A stretch of 64,000 nt of DNA from Corynebacterium marambiense (GTDB lineage Bacteria > Actinomycetota > Actinomycetes > Mycobacteriales > Mycobacteriaceae). How positions within the stretch are numbered: position 1 is the stretch's first letter; every line of letters starts with the position of its first letter. A program made the position numbers and the translations under genes. Shown here piece after piece: positions 17,092-26,500 of this stretch. The notes beneath the pieces are model-generated. The model was given only the letters and a program-made list of their open reading frames with translations. It was not told where the DNA came from and searched no databases. The stretch covers positions 82,285 to 146,284 of the forward strand of contig NZ_JAEIOT010000008.1 in the NCBI RefSeq assembly GCF_016342275.1, in the 5' to 3' direction.

Positions 17092-19242
17092 ATGGACAAT
17101 GCAGAATCCGGAGCAACACGCCCGAAAACCGTACGACCGCCGCTCGCCGCCCGGCATCCTGTCGTCCGCGAGTATCACGGACACCGGCTCGTCGATGACT
17201 ACGAGTGGCTGCGGGACAAGGAATCATCGGAGACCCTCGACCATCTGCGTGCGGAGAACGCCTACACCGATGCGATGACTGCCGACCTGGATGTCCTGCG
17301 GAAGAACGTCTTCACTGAGATCAAGTCCCGGGTGAAGGAGACGGACATGTCCGTTCCCACCCGTGCCGGTGAGTGGTGGTACTTCGGGCGGACCGTCGAG
17401 GGGTCGAGCTACGGTATCTCCTGCCGGGTGCCCGCGGACCCTGGGGCCGACGCTTGGGTGCCGCCGGTCATCCCCGAGGACGGGACGCTCAAGGGGGAGA
17501 CGGTCATCCTCGACTGCAACGAACTTGCCGAGGGGCACGAGTTCTTCGCCCTCGGGGCGTCGAGTGTGACCCGCTCGGGCCGCTACCTTGCCTACTCGGT
17601 GGACACCGCAGGTGACGAACGCTTCACCCTCCGGATCAAGGACCTGCAGACGGGGAAACTCCTCGACGACCGGCTGGAGGGCATCTCCTACGGCGCGACC
17701 TGGGTAGGGGAGGACTACATCTTCTACCAGCGCGTCGACGACGCCTGGCGGCCGGACTCCGTTTGGCGTCACCGGGTCGGCACCCCGACGGAGGAGGACG
17801 TGCGCGTGTTCCACGAGCCAGACGAGCGGTTCTGGACCGGCGTCGGAACTTCCCGCAGTCAGAAGTTCGTGCTCATCAGTACCGGTTCCAAGACCACGAG
17901 CGAGACCTGGGTGCTGGATATGGACGACCCGACGGGGGAGTTTCGGTGTCTGCTCCCGCGCGAAAACGGCATCGAGTATGACGTCGACCATGCCGTCATC
18001 GGAGGTGAGGATCGTTGGCTGATTACCCACAACGCCGACGGCCCGAACTTCGCCGTCGGGGAGTGCGCCGTCGGTGGGCTCATCGACCTGCGCTCCCTCC
18101 GGCAGCTGGTTCCGCACCGCGACGACGTCCGCATCGAGGGCGTCGATACCTACCGTGACTTCATCGTCCTGGCCTACCGCGCCGGCGCCATCGGCCGCGT
18201 CGCGGTCATGCGGCTCGACGGAACCGACGGGTACGGCACCTTCGAGGAGATCCGCTTCGACGAGGAACTGAGCAGCGTCGGCGCCGGTGGACAACCCGAG
18301 TGGGACGCCCCCGTCATCCGGCTCAGCTACACCTCCTTCGTCACCCCGGCCCAGCTGTACAACTACACCGTCGCCACCGGTGAACGGGTGCTACTGAAGG
18401 AACAGGAGGTCCGCGGCGGCTACGACCCGCGGGACTACACGGCGACCCGCCTGTGGGTCACCGCACGCGACGGCGCCCGGATCCCCGTGTCCCTCCTGCA
18501 CCGCACCGATCTCGACCTGACCCGCCCGAACCCCACCCTGCTCTACGGGTACGGATCCTATGAATCCTCCATGGACCCCGGCTTCTCGGTGTCGTGGCTG
18601 TCGATGCTCGACCGCGGCATGATCACCGCCTTCGCCCACATCCGCGGCGGCGGGGAGATGGGCCGCCTCTGGTACGACAACGGCAAGACGATGTCGAAGA
18701 AGAACACCTTCACCGACTTCATCGACGTCGCGGACGACCTCCTGGATCGACGCGTGACCACCCGCGATCAGCTCGTCGCCCTCGGTGGATCTGCGGGCGG
18801 CCTGCTCATGGGCGCGGTCGCGAACATGGGCGGCGACCGGTTCCGGGCGATCGAGGCCGTTGTGCCGTTCGTCGACCCCCTGACCAGCATGCTGATGCCG
18901 GAACTGCCACTCACCGTCACCGAGTGGGAGGAGTGGGGCGACCCGCTGCACGATAAGGCCGCGTACGAATACATGGCCTCCTACGCCCCCTACGAGAACA
19001 TCGAGGCCAAGCCCTATCCGAACATCCTCGCCGTGACCTCGCTGAACGACACCCGAGTGCTCTACGTCGAACCGGCGAAGTGGATAGCGAAACTCCGCGT
19101 CACCGCGACGTCGGGTGATTTCCTGCTCCGCACTGAGATGTCCGCTGGGCACGGTGGGGTCTCCGGCCGCTACGAGCGCTGGCGGCAGACCGCGTTCGAG
19201 TATGCCTGGCTGATCAACCAGGCGACGGGCCGCACCGAGTAG
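17092..19242 (+). CDS. ptrB: Oligopeptidase B (S9A prolyl oligopeptidase family)
   Basis: 716 residues. An amino-terminal beta-propeller of about 70-430 gates a C-terminal alpha/beta-hydrolase domain. The nucleophile Ser sits in ALGGSAGGLLMG, the Asp in SLNDTRVLYVEP and the His in SAGHGGVSGRYE. The GYGSYE and AHIRGGGEMGR stretches are typical of oligopeptidase B, which cleaves short peptides after basic residues. There is no signal peptide, so it is cytoplasmic. It holds the same position (between dicarboxylate transport and gpx) as I recall for C. glutamicum. Confidence 0.93.
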   Translation: MDNAESGATRPKTVRPPLAARHPVVREYHGHRLVDDYEWLRDKESSETLDHLRAENAYTDAMTADLDVLRKNVFTEIKSRVKETDMSVPTRAGEWWYFGRTVEGSSYGISCRVPADPGADAWVPPVIPEDGTLKGETVILDCNELAEGHEFFALGASSVTRSGRYLAYSVDTAGDERFTLRIKDLQTGKLLDDRLEGISYGATWVGEDYIFYQRVDDAWRPDSVWRHRVGTPTEEDVRVFHEPDERFWTGVGTSRSQKFVLISTGSKTTSETWVLDMDDPTGEFRCLLPRENGIEYDVDHAVIGGEDRWLITHNADGPNFAVGECAVGGLIDLRSLRQLVPHRDDVRIEGVDTYRDFIVLAYRAGAIGRVAVMRLDGTDGYGTFEEIRFDEELSSVGAGGQPEWDAPVIRLSYTSFVTPAQLYNYTVATGERVLLKEQEVRGGYDPRDYTATRLWVTARDGARIPVSLLHRTDLDLTRPNPTLLYGYGSYESSMDPGFSVSWLSMLDRGMITAFAHIRGGGEMGRLWYDNGKTMSKKNTFTDFIDVADDLLDRRVTTRDQLVALGGSAGGLLMGAVANMGGDRFRAIEAVVPFVDPLTSMLMPELPLTVTEWEEWGDPLHDKAAYEYMASYAPYENIEAKPYPNILAVTSLNDTRVLYVEPAKWIAKLRVTATSGDFLLRTEMSAGHGGVSGRYERWRQTAFEYAWLINQATGRTE

Positions 19243-19476
19243 CCCGGAGGGACGGGTACCGGCATCCGGTCGTGCCCGGGTGGCGTGATGGCGCCGGTCC
19301 CGCATGGGGGTGTTTGAGGGGCTGTAGGGCAGGGGTATTTTCTGATATACCCCCTGAATACAGCGTTTTTGCTGCCGGGTCTGAGCAGGCTGTAGATCGG
19401 GGTGGTCGTGGGCGTATTGTCACCACATCGCCGGGTGCACTCCGGCCACGCACCAACCCACCACTAGCCGGAGTGA

Positions 19477-19920
19477 ATCTCCGGCCCGCGTATCGCCGCG
19501 CCAAAGACGAAGAAGGGCAGCACCCACTGGCTCTACATCGCGGTCATCGTCGCCGTCATCGCGGGCATCGCCTTCGGCCTAATCGCCCCCGAGGCCGCCG
19601 CCGGTTTCAAGGTCGTCGGCACGGTGTTCGTGTCCCTGATCAAGAGGATGATCTCCCCGGTGATCTTCTGCACCATCGGCATCGGCTCCGTCCGTGCGGC
19701 CGCCTCCGTCGGCAACGCCGTGGACACCCTCCTCGTCGGCCGTTGGACCGGGACGATCGACAGTCAGCGCGTCCACGACGTCCTCGACGGGAAGATCCCC
19801 TACATCGAATCCGAGGTGGACGACACCGTCGGCCTGAAGAACCCGACCGTGGTCAACCCCGCCACGGAACGGCTCCAGCCCACCCCGCAGGTGGACCTGG
19901 ACACATACCGGAGCCACTAG
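19477..19920 (+). pseudogene. dctA: dctA remnant (dicarboxylate/cation symporter, internal deletion and no start)
   Basis: The frame from 19477 to the TAG at 19918-19920 encodes the first membrane segments of a DctA-type symporter (THWLYIAVIVAVIAG, then SLIKRMISPVIFCTI and GIGSVRAAASVG). It then jumps directly to the family's C-terminal tail (NAVDTLLVGRWTGTID and KIPYIESEVDD). Roughly 300 central residues are missing. A TGA lies immediately upstream (19474-19476) and no plausible start codon remains before the first membrane segment; the first GTG is at 19624. The location between ptrB and gpx matches dctA of C. glutamicum. The gene cannot make a working transporter. Confidence 0.85.
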
Positions 19921-19931
19921 ACTTGTTCGGT
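19918..19931 (+). promoter_or_regulatory. Leaderless -10 box of the gpx gene, inside the dctA remnant
   Basis: TAGACT (19918-19923) starts with the stop codon of the dctA remnant and ends 8 bases before the ATG at 19932. Confidence 0.6.
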
Positions 19932-20411
19932 ATGAGTTCCCTCCACGACATTCCCGTGACCACGCTCGACGGCCGGGACACCACCATGGCCGACTGGGCC
20001 GGTCACGTCCTGCTCATCGTCAACACCGCCAGCGAGTGCGGTCTGACCGGACAGTACGAGGGGCTGCAGGACGTCTATGACGAGTTCCGCATGCGCGGCT
20101 TCTTCGTCATCGGTGTCCCCTGCAACCAGTTCGGCGCGCAGGAGCCGGGTGACGCCGGGGGGATCGCCGAGTTCTGCTCCTCGACGTACGGAGTGTCCTT
20201 CCCGCTGCTCGCCAAGACGGACGTGAATGGGGCGAACGAGCACCCGCTGTACACCTTCCTCAAGAAGGAGACCGGTGGGGCGGACATCTCCTGGAACTTC
20301 GAGAAGTTCGTCGTCGATGAGGCGGGAGAGGTTCTCGGGCGCTTCGACCCCCGGACCGAACCGGAGGATGACGAGATCATCGAACTGATTGAGCAGCATC
20401 TCCCCGTCTGA
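19932..20411 (+). CDS. Glutathione peroxidase family thiol peroxidase (mycothiol peroxidase type)
   Basis: 159 residues. The peroxidatic Cys is in NTASECGLTGQYEGL, in place of selenocysteine. A second Cys lies in GVPCNQFGAQEPG, a third in IAEFCSS, and the conserved Trp-Asn pair in WNFEKF. Non-Sec homologues reduce H2O2 and alkyl peroxides with thioredoxin or, in corynebacteria, mycothiol/mycoredoxin. The window also carries mycothiol synthase. There is no signal peptide. The promoter is embedded in the end of the decayed dctA. Confidence 0.9.
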   Translation: MSSLHDIPVTTLDGRDTTMADWAGHVLLIVNTASECGLTGQYEGLQDVYDEFRMRGFFVIGVPCNQFGAQEPGDAGGIAEFCSSTYGVSFPLLAKTDVNGANEHPLYTFLKKETGGADISWNFEKFVVDEAGEVLGRFDPRTEPEDDEIIELIEQHLPV

Positions 20412-20490
20412 TCCGGTCCCCGGGGTGCGCCGCGGCTGGCGCCGAACGTCACCGCACGCCCCGAGGTCCGCCTCGGGCGCACCCCCATGC

Positions 20491-20568
20491 GGTGACCCTG
20501 CGCTGGCGGGCTGGTGAAACTCCGGTGAAATATCGCAGGCATCCCGGTGAAACCACCCGGGATATTTA
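20491..20568. promoter_or_regulatory. PhoR-type operator array upstream of phoD
   Basis: GGTGAAA occurs at 20513-20519, 20524-20530 and 20546-20552, and GGTGACC at 20491-20497. The steps are 22, 11 and 22 bp, so all lie on one 11-bp phase. On the other strand the core is TTTCACC, close to the GTTCACC half-site at pstS. A TATTTA box at 20563-20568 could be the -10. Confidence 0.6.
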
Positions 20569-20686
20569 CCTGACCTGCAGGAACCCCCAAGTGTCGGTCA
20601 CCTGAGGTTGTTACCGTGCTGCGGTACCCCCGGGCGGATCAGGGCCCGGGGTCGCCACCCGCCGGATCAGCCCAGGGGACCCGAGA

Positions 20687-22489
20687 ATGCAGCACGCCGC
20701 ACGTCCTTCACCCAGCCCAGCCGTCACCGGAGCCGTCAACCGCGGCCTCGGACGCCGCACTTTCCTCAAGAGCACTGCCCTCACCGGCGCGGCGCTCGCG
20801 GGAGCGCGGCTCGCATCGAGCCCGGCAGCCGCACATGCGGATCCTGGGACGCCGGGAAATCCCGCCTTCCTCCACTCCGTCGCCTCCGGGGACCCCCTTC
20901 CGGATGCTGTCATCATCTGGACCCGCGTGACCCCCACACCCGAGGCGACCCCGGGATCCGGCCTCGGCGACATCACCACCGTGCGGTGGGAAGTGGCCCT
21001 CGACCCCGGCTTCAGCCGCATCGTCCGCAGCGGCGGCGAACACACGAGCGCCGCGTTCGACCACACGGTGAAGATCGACGTCACCGGCCTGACACCCGCG
21101 ACAACCTACTTCTACCGCTTCACCGTCCTCGACGGCCCCGCCGCGGGTTCTGTCTCCCGGACGGGACGCACCCGGACTGCGCCGGGACGCTTCGACCACA
21201 ACGCCAACGTCTGCTTCGGTGTCACCAGTTGCGCCAACTACGAGGCCGGGCACTTTCTCGGCTACCGGGACATGGCCGCCCGCGAGGACATTGAGTTTGT
21301 CCTGCACCTCGGGGACTACACCTACGAGTACGAGACCGGCGGATACACCGGGACATACGGCACCGTCGTCCGGCCCGTCCAGCCGCCGCACCGTACGGTG
21401 AGTCTCGCGGATTACCGGATCCGGCAGGGGTGCTATCACCGGGATCCCCACCTCGCCGACCTGCACGCCGCGAAACCGATGGTCTGCATCTGGGACGACC
21501 ACGAGTTCGCAGACAATACCTGGCGGGCCGGTGCTACGGGCGACAACGAGTGGTCCGGCCCCGAGTTCGCCGCGCTCAAGTCGGCGGCGACCCGCGCCTA
21601 TTTCGAGTGGATGCCGGTGCGCACGCAGGGGGCCGCAGATGACCGGCACCTCTACCGCACCCTGCGGTGGGGCAGCCTCATGGAACTGATCATCCCCGAT
21701 CTGCGCAGCTACCGGGACGTCCAGGTCGAACAGGGACTGGCGAATGTCACCGACCCGGATTTCCTCCGCGCGGTCGGCCGTGACTCCCGTTCCATGCTCG
21801 GGCAGACCCAGTTCGACTGGTTGAGCGACGCGGTGACCACCTCGACCGCCCAGTGGCAGATGATCGGAAACGAGGTGATGTTCGCACCGCTGACCATCCC
21901 CGACACCCTCGACCCCATTATCCATGACTGGCTGGTCAATCAGCTCGGAATCCCGCCCAACGGACTGGCAGTGAACACCGACCAATGGGACGGTTACATG
22001 GCCGAACGTCAACGCCTCATCGACGCGCTCGTCGCCGCCGGACGGACCGATGTGGTATTCCTCACCGGCGACATCCACACTTCGTGGGCCGCCGACATCC
22101 CCCGCGACGCCTTCACCTACCGCCGGATGCGCGGCGGGGAGGCCGTCGCCACGGAGTTCGTCGCGCCGTCGATCACGGGCGCCTCCGTCTTCGACACCGT
22201 CACGAAGGACCGCGCGTACGAGGCCGTTACGGCGCCCGCGATGGAGCCCGCGCAGCAGACCCTGAGGGATCTCGACCCCTGGTTCAAGTGGATCGACCTG
22301 CGCTACCACGGTTACCTCTGCGTCGACATCACGCGCGAACGCACCCAGGCCGACTGGTTCCACACCGCCACCGTCCTCGATCCGGATGCCACCTCCTATT
22401 GGGCGCAGAGCTATGCCACCGCGGCGGGACGCCCCGGCATCTACCGGGTGGATGCCCCCGTCGACGCGGACCGCTCCGCGTTCGGGTGA
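20687..22489 (+). CDS. phoD: Secreted alkaline phosphatase, PhoD family (Tat substrate)
   Basis: 600 residues. A twin-arginine signal (LGRRTFLKSTALTGAALAG) spans about 22-45 with likely cleavage near AAAHA. A PhoD_N fibronectin-like domain comes first (ASGDPLPDAVIIWTRV, VKIDVTGLTPATTYFYRF). The metallophosphatase domain has metal-ligand motifs HLGDYTYEY, WDDHEFADN and LTGDIHTSW. PhoD enzymes release phosphate from phosphodiesters and monoesters outside the cell and are classic phosphate-starvation genes. The upstream heptamer array fits control by the PhoRS system in this window. It is followed by the DUF4132 gene 150 bases on. Confidence 0.92.
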   Translation: MQHAARPSPSPAVTGAVNRGLGRRTFLKSTALTGAALAGARLASSPAAAHADPGTPGNPAFLHSVASGDPLPDAVIIWTRVTPTPEATPGSGLGDITTVRWEVALDPGFSRIVRSGGEHTSAAFDHTVKIDVTGLTPATTYFYRFTVLDGPAAGSVSRTGRTRTAPGRFDHNANVCFGVTSCANYEAGHFLGYRDMAAREDIEFVLHLGDYTYEYETGGYTGTYGTVVRPVQPPHRTVSLADYRIRQGCYHRDPHLADLHAAKPMVCIWDDHEFADNTWRAGATGDNEWSGPEFAALKSAATRAYFEWMPVRTQGAADDRHLYRTLRWGSLMELIIPDLRSYRDVQVEQGLANVTDPDFLRAVGRDSRSMLGQTQFDWLSDAVTTSTAQWQMIGNEVMFAPLTIPDTLDPIIHDWLVNQLGIPPNGLAVNTDQWDGYMAERQRLIDALVAAGRTDVVFLTGDIHTSWAADIPRDAFTYRRMRGGEAVATEFVAPSITGASVFDTVTKDRAYEAVTAPAMEPAQQTLRDLDPWFKWIDLRYHGYLCVDITRERTQADWFHTATVLDPDATSYWAQSYATAAGRPGIYRVDAPVDADRSAFG

Positions 22490-22638
22490 GAAAAAGAGGG
22501 GGTACCTGCGGTCGAAACAACGGTGACTGCAGGTGAGCTGCCGATGTAGTGTTTTTCGCAGAGGAATAGTCACGGCGCCGCTCCCGGGGACGCGTAGTCG
22601 TGGTGCGGCCCCGGACCTTCCCGGATTGAGGGATCCCC

Positions 22639-23511
22639 ATGAGTGACAGAACCCGCGAACCGCAGTGGATAGACGCCGACGGCTACCAGCTGGCACTGGA
22701 CGGCGGGGAGATCCGCTGTCGCAACGCCTGCGGAAGACCGCTGAAGACGATTCCCGCGAAGGTGCGAAAAACGGAGGCGTTCAACATACTCAGCGCCACC
22801 CGCGAGTTACTTGCCCGACACGACGAAAGATGCCAGTCGACGGTGCTCGGCTGGTTCCTGAACGGCGAGGAGGTTCCTCTCGCCCTGATCGAGGCCGTCT
22901 GGGAGGACGAGGCCTGGCGCCACTGGCTGACCGATCTCGTCATTCGCTCCGGCACCGTTACCGGCCTGCTGCGTGACGTCGATGACCGTGGGCTGCACGT
23001 GCTCAGCCCGGATAGCGGGAGCGTCACCGTGGCCGTCACCGGCACTGGGACGCTGACCTTTCCCCACCCGGCCGAGATACCCGGAATCGCCGCCTGGCGC
23101 GAGCTCGCCATCGACTCGGGAATCCACCAGAACATCGAACAGTTGTTCCGCGAGGTCCATCCCAGGCCCGAGGACGAGGAGACGCTGCGGGCCTCCCTCG
23201 GCGCCTATGCAGACGCTATGTACGAAGAAACCTCCGACCTGTTGGAACGTGCTCGTGACGCCGGGTTCGTGGCCAGCCTCGACGGTGTCCGCGTCACGGT
23301 GGGGGAATCAGGTGTACTGACCACCGCGGTCCTCGAAATCCGGACTGATGGCCTCGACGATGGTGCGGACCTCGACTACCTGTACTTCGAACGTGACGGT
23401 CGGACGATCAGCCCGGAGGATGTCGGACCCGTCGCCTACTCCGAGGCGATCCGCATGGGGCGGTACATCTACGCCGGTGGCACTCTGGAAACCGAGATTG
23501 ATGGATGGTAG
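22639..23511 (+). CDS. Stand-alone DUF4132 (MolR-family) domain protein
   Basis: 290 residues that correspond to the conserved carboxy-terminal part of DUF4132 proteins. They open with WIDADGYQLALDGGEIRCRN, continue through a helical segment (AVWEDEAWRHWLTDLVIRSG), then the HPAEIPGIAAWRELAIDSGIHQNIEQLFREV block. The usual long amino-terminal half is absent. DUF4132 proteins such as E. coli YehI and MolR often sit beside MoxR ATPases and VWA proteins; none are here. It has no membrane segment or signal peptide. It is four bases upstream of a 1542-residue gene, so the two form an operon. Its biochemical role is unknown. Confidence 0.8.
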   Translation: MSDRTREPQWIDADGYQLALDGGEIRCRNACGRPLKTIPAKVRKTEAFNILSATRELLARHDERCQSTVLGWFLNGEEVPLALIEAVWEDEAWRHWLTDLVIRSGTVTGLLRDVDDRGLHVLSPDSGSVTVAVTGTGTLTFPHPAEIPGIAAWRELAIDSGIHQNIEQLFREVHPRPEDEETLRASLGAYADAMYEETSDLLERARDAGFVASLDGVRVTVGESGVLTTAVLEIRTDGLDDGADLDYLYFERDGRTISPEDVGPVAYSEAIRMGRYIYAGGTLETEIDGW

Positions 23512-23515
23512 TGCC

Positions 23516-26500
23516 ATGACCGACAGAGAAATGATGTCCACCCCGCACGCCGTCGACTCCGAACTCCGCCGTGGTGCGATCCTGCCCCCGGATGCGGAAC
23601 CACCCGCCAACGCCCGGTCGGTCCCCCTGGTGGCCGCGACCTACGCCTCGCCCACGCACACCATCGTGCGGCTCGTCGCGGAGCCCCTGCTGGAGGCCGA
23701 AGATACCGCCCTTGCAGCCCAGGGATTCTCTCGCACACGCACGACCGGAGCTGGACAGGTACGGCCAACGGCGATCGGTTTCCCCGCGTGGCCGATTCTC
23801 GTGGACCCGGACAATGCCCGAGAAGCCCTGCACCTCGTGGGCGACGTCGAATGGGCGCGCCGGGTGGCGCATTCGCGGCCCGGGGACGTGAAGAAGCGCT
23901 TCGAGGCGCTCGCCGCCGACCTCACGGCGTCGGCTCCCCACTTCGTTCCGCCGCTTTTCGAGGAGATCGCGCGGATCCTCCATGACGTCGGCAACGACGC
24001 GCTGGCCCTGCAGTTCTTCGGCCGTGCCCGTGAGATCGAACGCACCCACGGCATCCCCGTGGACCCCGCCCGCCACCGCGCCGTATTCACCGAGTTCTCG
24101 TCCCTGGGCATTGTGGGTGCTCGCGAGCTGACCGCCGAAGCCGAGGGCGCCGTCGGGCGTTTCGCGGACCCCCGCGACGCCTTCGACTATCTGCTCGAAC
24201 TCAACACCGCCCGGATCGCCGTCGGCGGGCAACCGCCCTACGCCGATCTCGCCCGCGATCTCCGCGATGTCGGTGCCGCTGCGGGATTGAGTCCCGACCG
24301 GGTGGATGAGGCGCTGCTGGAGCGCATAGTCGGGCTCGTGGCGGTGCGCCGTGCGCCGGCGGGATTCTTCGATGCCGTACGAGATTCCCTGATCAGCTAC
24401 ATCGGGCGACACCCGGAGGCGGCGTCGTGGTTACTCGAGGCGCGCCCCCGCGAACTCGGTGTTGACGATTACCTCATCCTGCTCCGGGACAGCGGGATTT
24501 GGCGGACAGTCACGACCGACCCCCTCGCCACAGGTGACCTGATCCTCCGCCTGGTCGACGAGCTTCGCGGTGGTGCGGCCGGAGAAGTACCCGCCACCCC
24601 ACACCTGATCGAGACCATTGACGCAGGCCACGACGCACTCGCGGGCAGGCGAAGCGGTTCCCGCGGCCTGTGGAACCTCAGTCTCGACCTCCTTGACGCG
24701 CTGTGCGCCGCTGGAGTGGTCTTCCCACCCCGGTCTTTCTACGATTCGGTCCGGGCCGACTCCCTGAACGAACCGTGGTTGTGCTGGCTGGGGGGAGAAC
24801 ACGAGGAGGCCGGACAATCGCGCAGAGATCTGAGCCACCTCGCCGCCGACCCGGTTCTCGGGCCCGTCGCCGCCCGGAGCCTCGATCCCGGTTTCCTCGC
24901 GCATCACGCCGACACCGTGCTCGGCCACCCGGGCGCAACCACGTTGCTGAACATGCGGTTGGACGACTTCGCCGCCGAGCGCGCGGCCGCCGCCGGTAGC
25001 TTTGAGGCGCTCGAGCGATTCGTCGACGGACCGGTGCAGCGGCTGCGGAACCCGAGGATCGACGAGTTCAACCCCGGAGCGATCGAGCGGATCTTCGCCT
25101 TCGACCGGGCCGAGGAGGTCGCGGCGGCGCTCCGTTTGGGGCTTGCGGTGGAGTACACCTTCCCCGCCCTGGAGGAGGCGGTGGAGCGCGTCCGCGCCCT
25201 CGCCGCAGGCACCGACACCCGCCGCACCGTGCCCGGGAGTTGGGAGTCCGACCCCCTGGAAATCCACGAGAGCTGGCCGCTGCACGCCGTCAGCTGCGGT
25301 GGGTTCGTCGTGGTATTCGACGCCGACGGCATAGTGCGTGAGTTGCGGGTACCCGGGGAGGTCGGCAAGGTCGTCGGCGTGCGGACGGTGGGCGGGCGTG
25401 TCCGGGTCAGCTACAAAGCCCGCCACGCGCACGAGGAGAGTGTCTTCTGGAGCGGCGACGATGCGGGGCACGACACCGGGGAGCTCGTCACGTCGGTGGA
25501 GGGTTCGGCCAGCTGGGAGATCGGCACCGGTCGGATCACCGCGAACGGACTGATCACCGACGGTGACGTCACCGCCGGTCGCTGGCAGTCACCCGTGCTG
25601 GTCACCCCGTCGGCTGTCGTCGGCGTGCGGTCCCTGGTGCATCACGCCTGCCCGAGCTTCGATCCCCGGACCGGGGAAAGATGCGGGGAGATCGACCTAC
25701 GATACTGGCCCGAACGCCTCACCGAACTCGGCGGCCCCGTCGGTGACCTCGACCTGGGTGTTCTCCCGCCCGCGGTGTGGGAGTTCTCAGGCGACCCCGA
25801 CGCGGACTGGGATACGGTGCACAGGCTGGAGTACTCCACCTGTCTGCCCATCACCGGCACCACAGCGGACAGCCTCACCGGGCACTGCGGTGGCTGGCAC
25901 CTGAACTTCCCCGTGGATCACGGTCGGTACCACCACATCATCGGCCCACTGGGGACATTCCGTATTCCCCGGGACCGGCGGCTCAGCCCGACCACGGCGA
26001 TCGCCCGCCCGGGAGGTGGAGTAGTCGTCAATTGTGCAGACGGCTTCATCGACGCGGTCACCGGCCACCGCCTCCCGCAGAGTTGTGAGGGAGACGGCCG
26101 ACAGAGCTACCTCGACCATCTCCCGGACACCTGTCTCCACTTCCTTTCCGCCCGTGATGAGATACTCAGCGCCAGCCTGCGCACGGTTACTGCGGACGAC
26201 GTCGCCCCGCTGCTCGACGACGATCTCAACCCCGGTCACCGGCGGGAACTCATCGCTGAGCGTCTCGGCGTCCGGGACACGGTGGTCATCGACGCCATCG
26301 ACGGGCTCGTGTGCCGCAGCGCGGAACTGGCGCAGGCGATGAACGAGATCCACCCCCCGGTCGACAGGCATTTCCGGGTTCCCGATATCAGCGAGGATCT
26401 CGACGCCTACATCCACGGGTATCTGGGGACCGGTGGTGGCGGGCTCAACAACTACGGGGCACTCCTCACGAACCTGGGGTGCGTCATCCAGAGAAATGAG

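Noticed and set aside
22522..22538. GGTGACT...GGTGAGC upstream of DUF4132 as another PhoR box
   Set aside because: The period is 10, not 11, and the half-sites match poorly.
20708..22696. 662-codon minus-strand frame over phoD
   Set aside because: phoD on the plus strand has a Tat signal and all metal motifs; the antisense frame has none.
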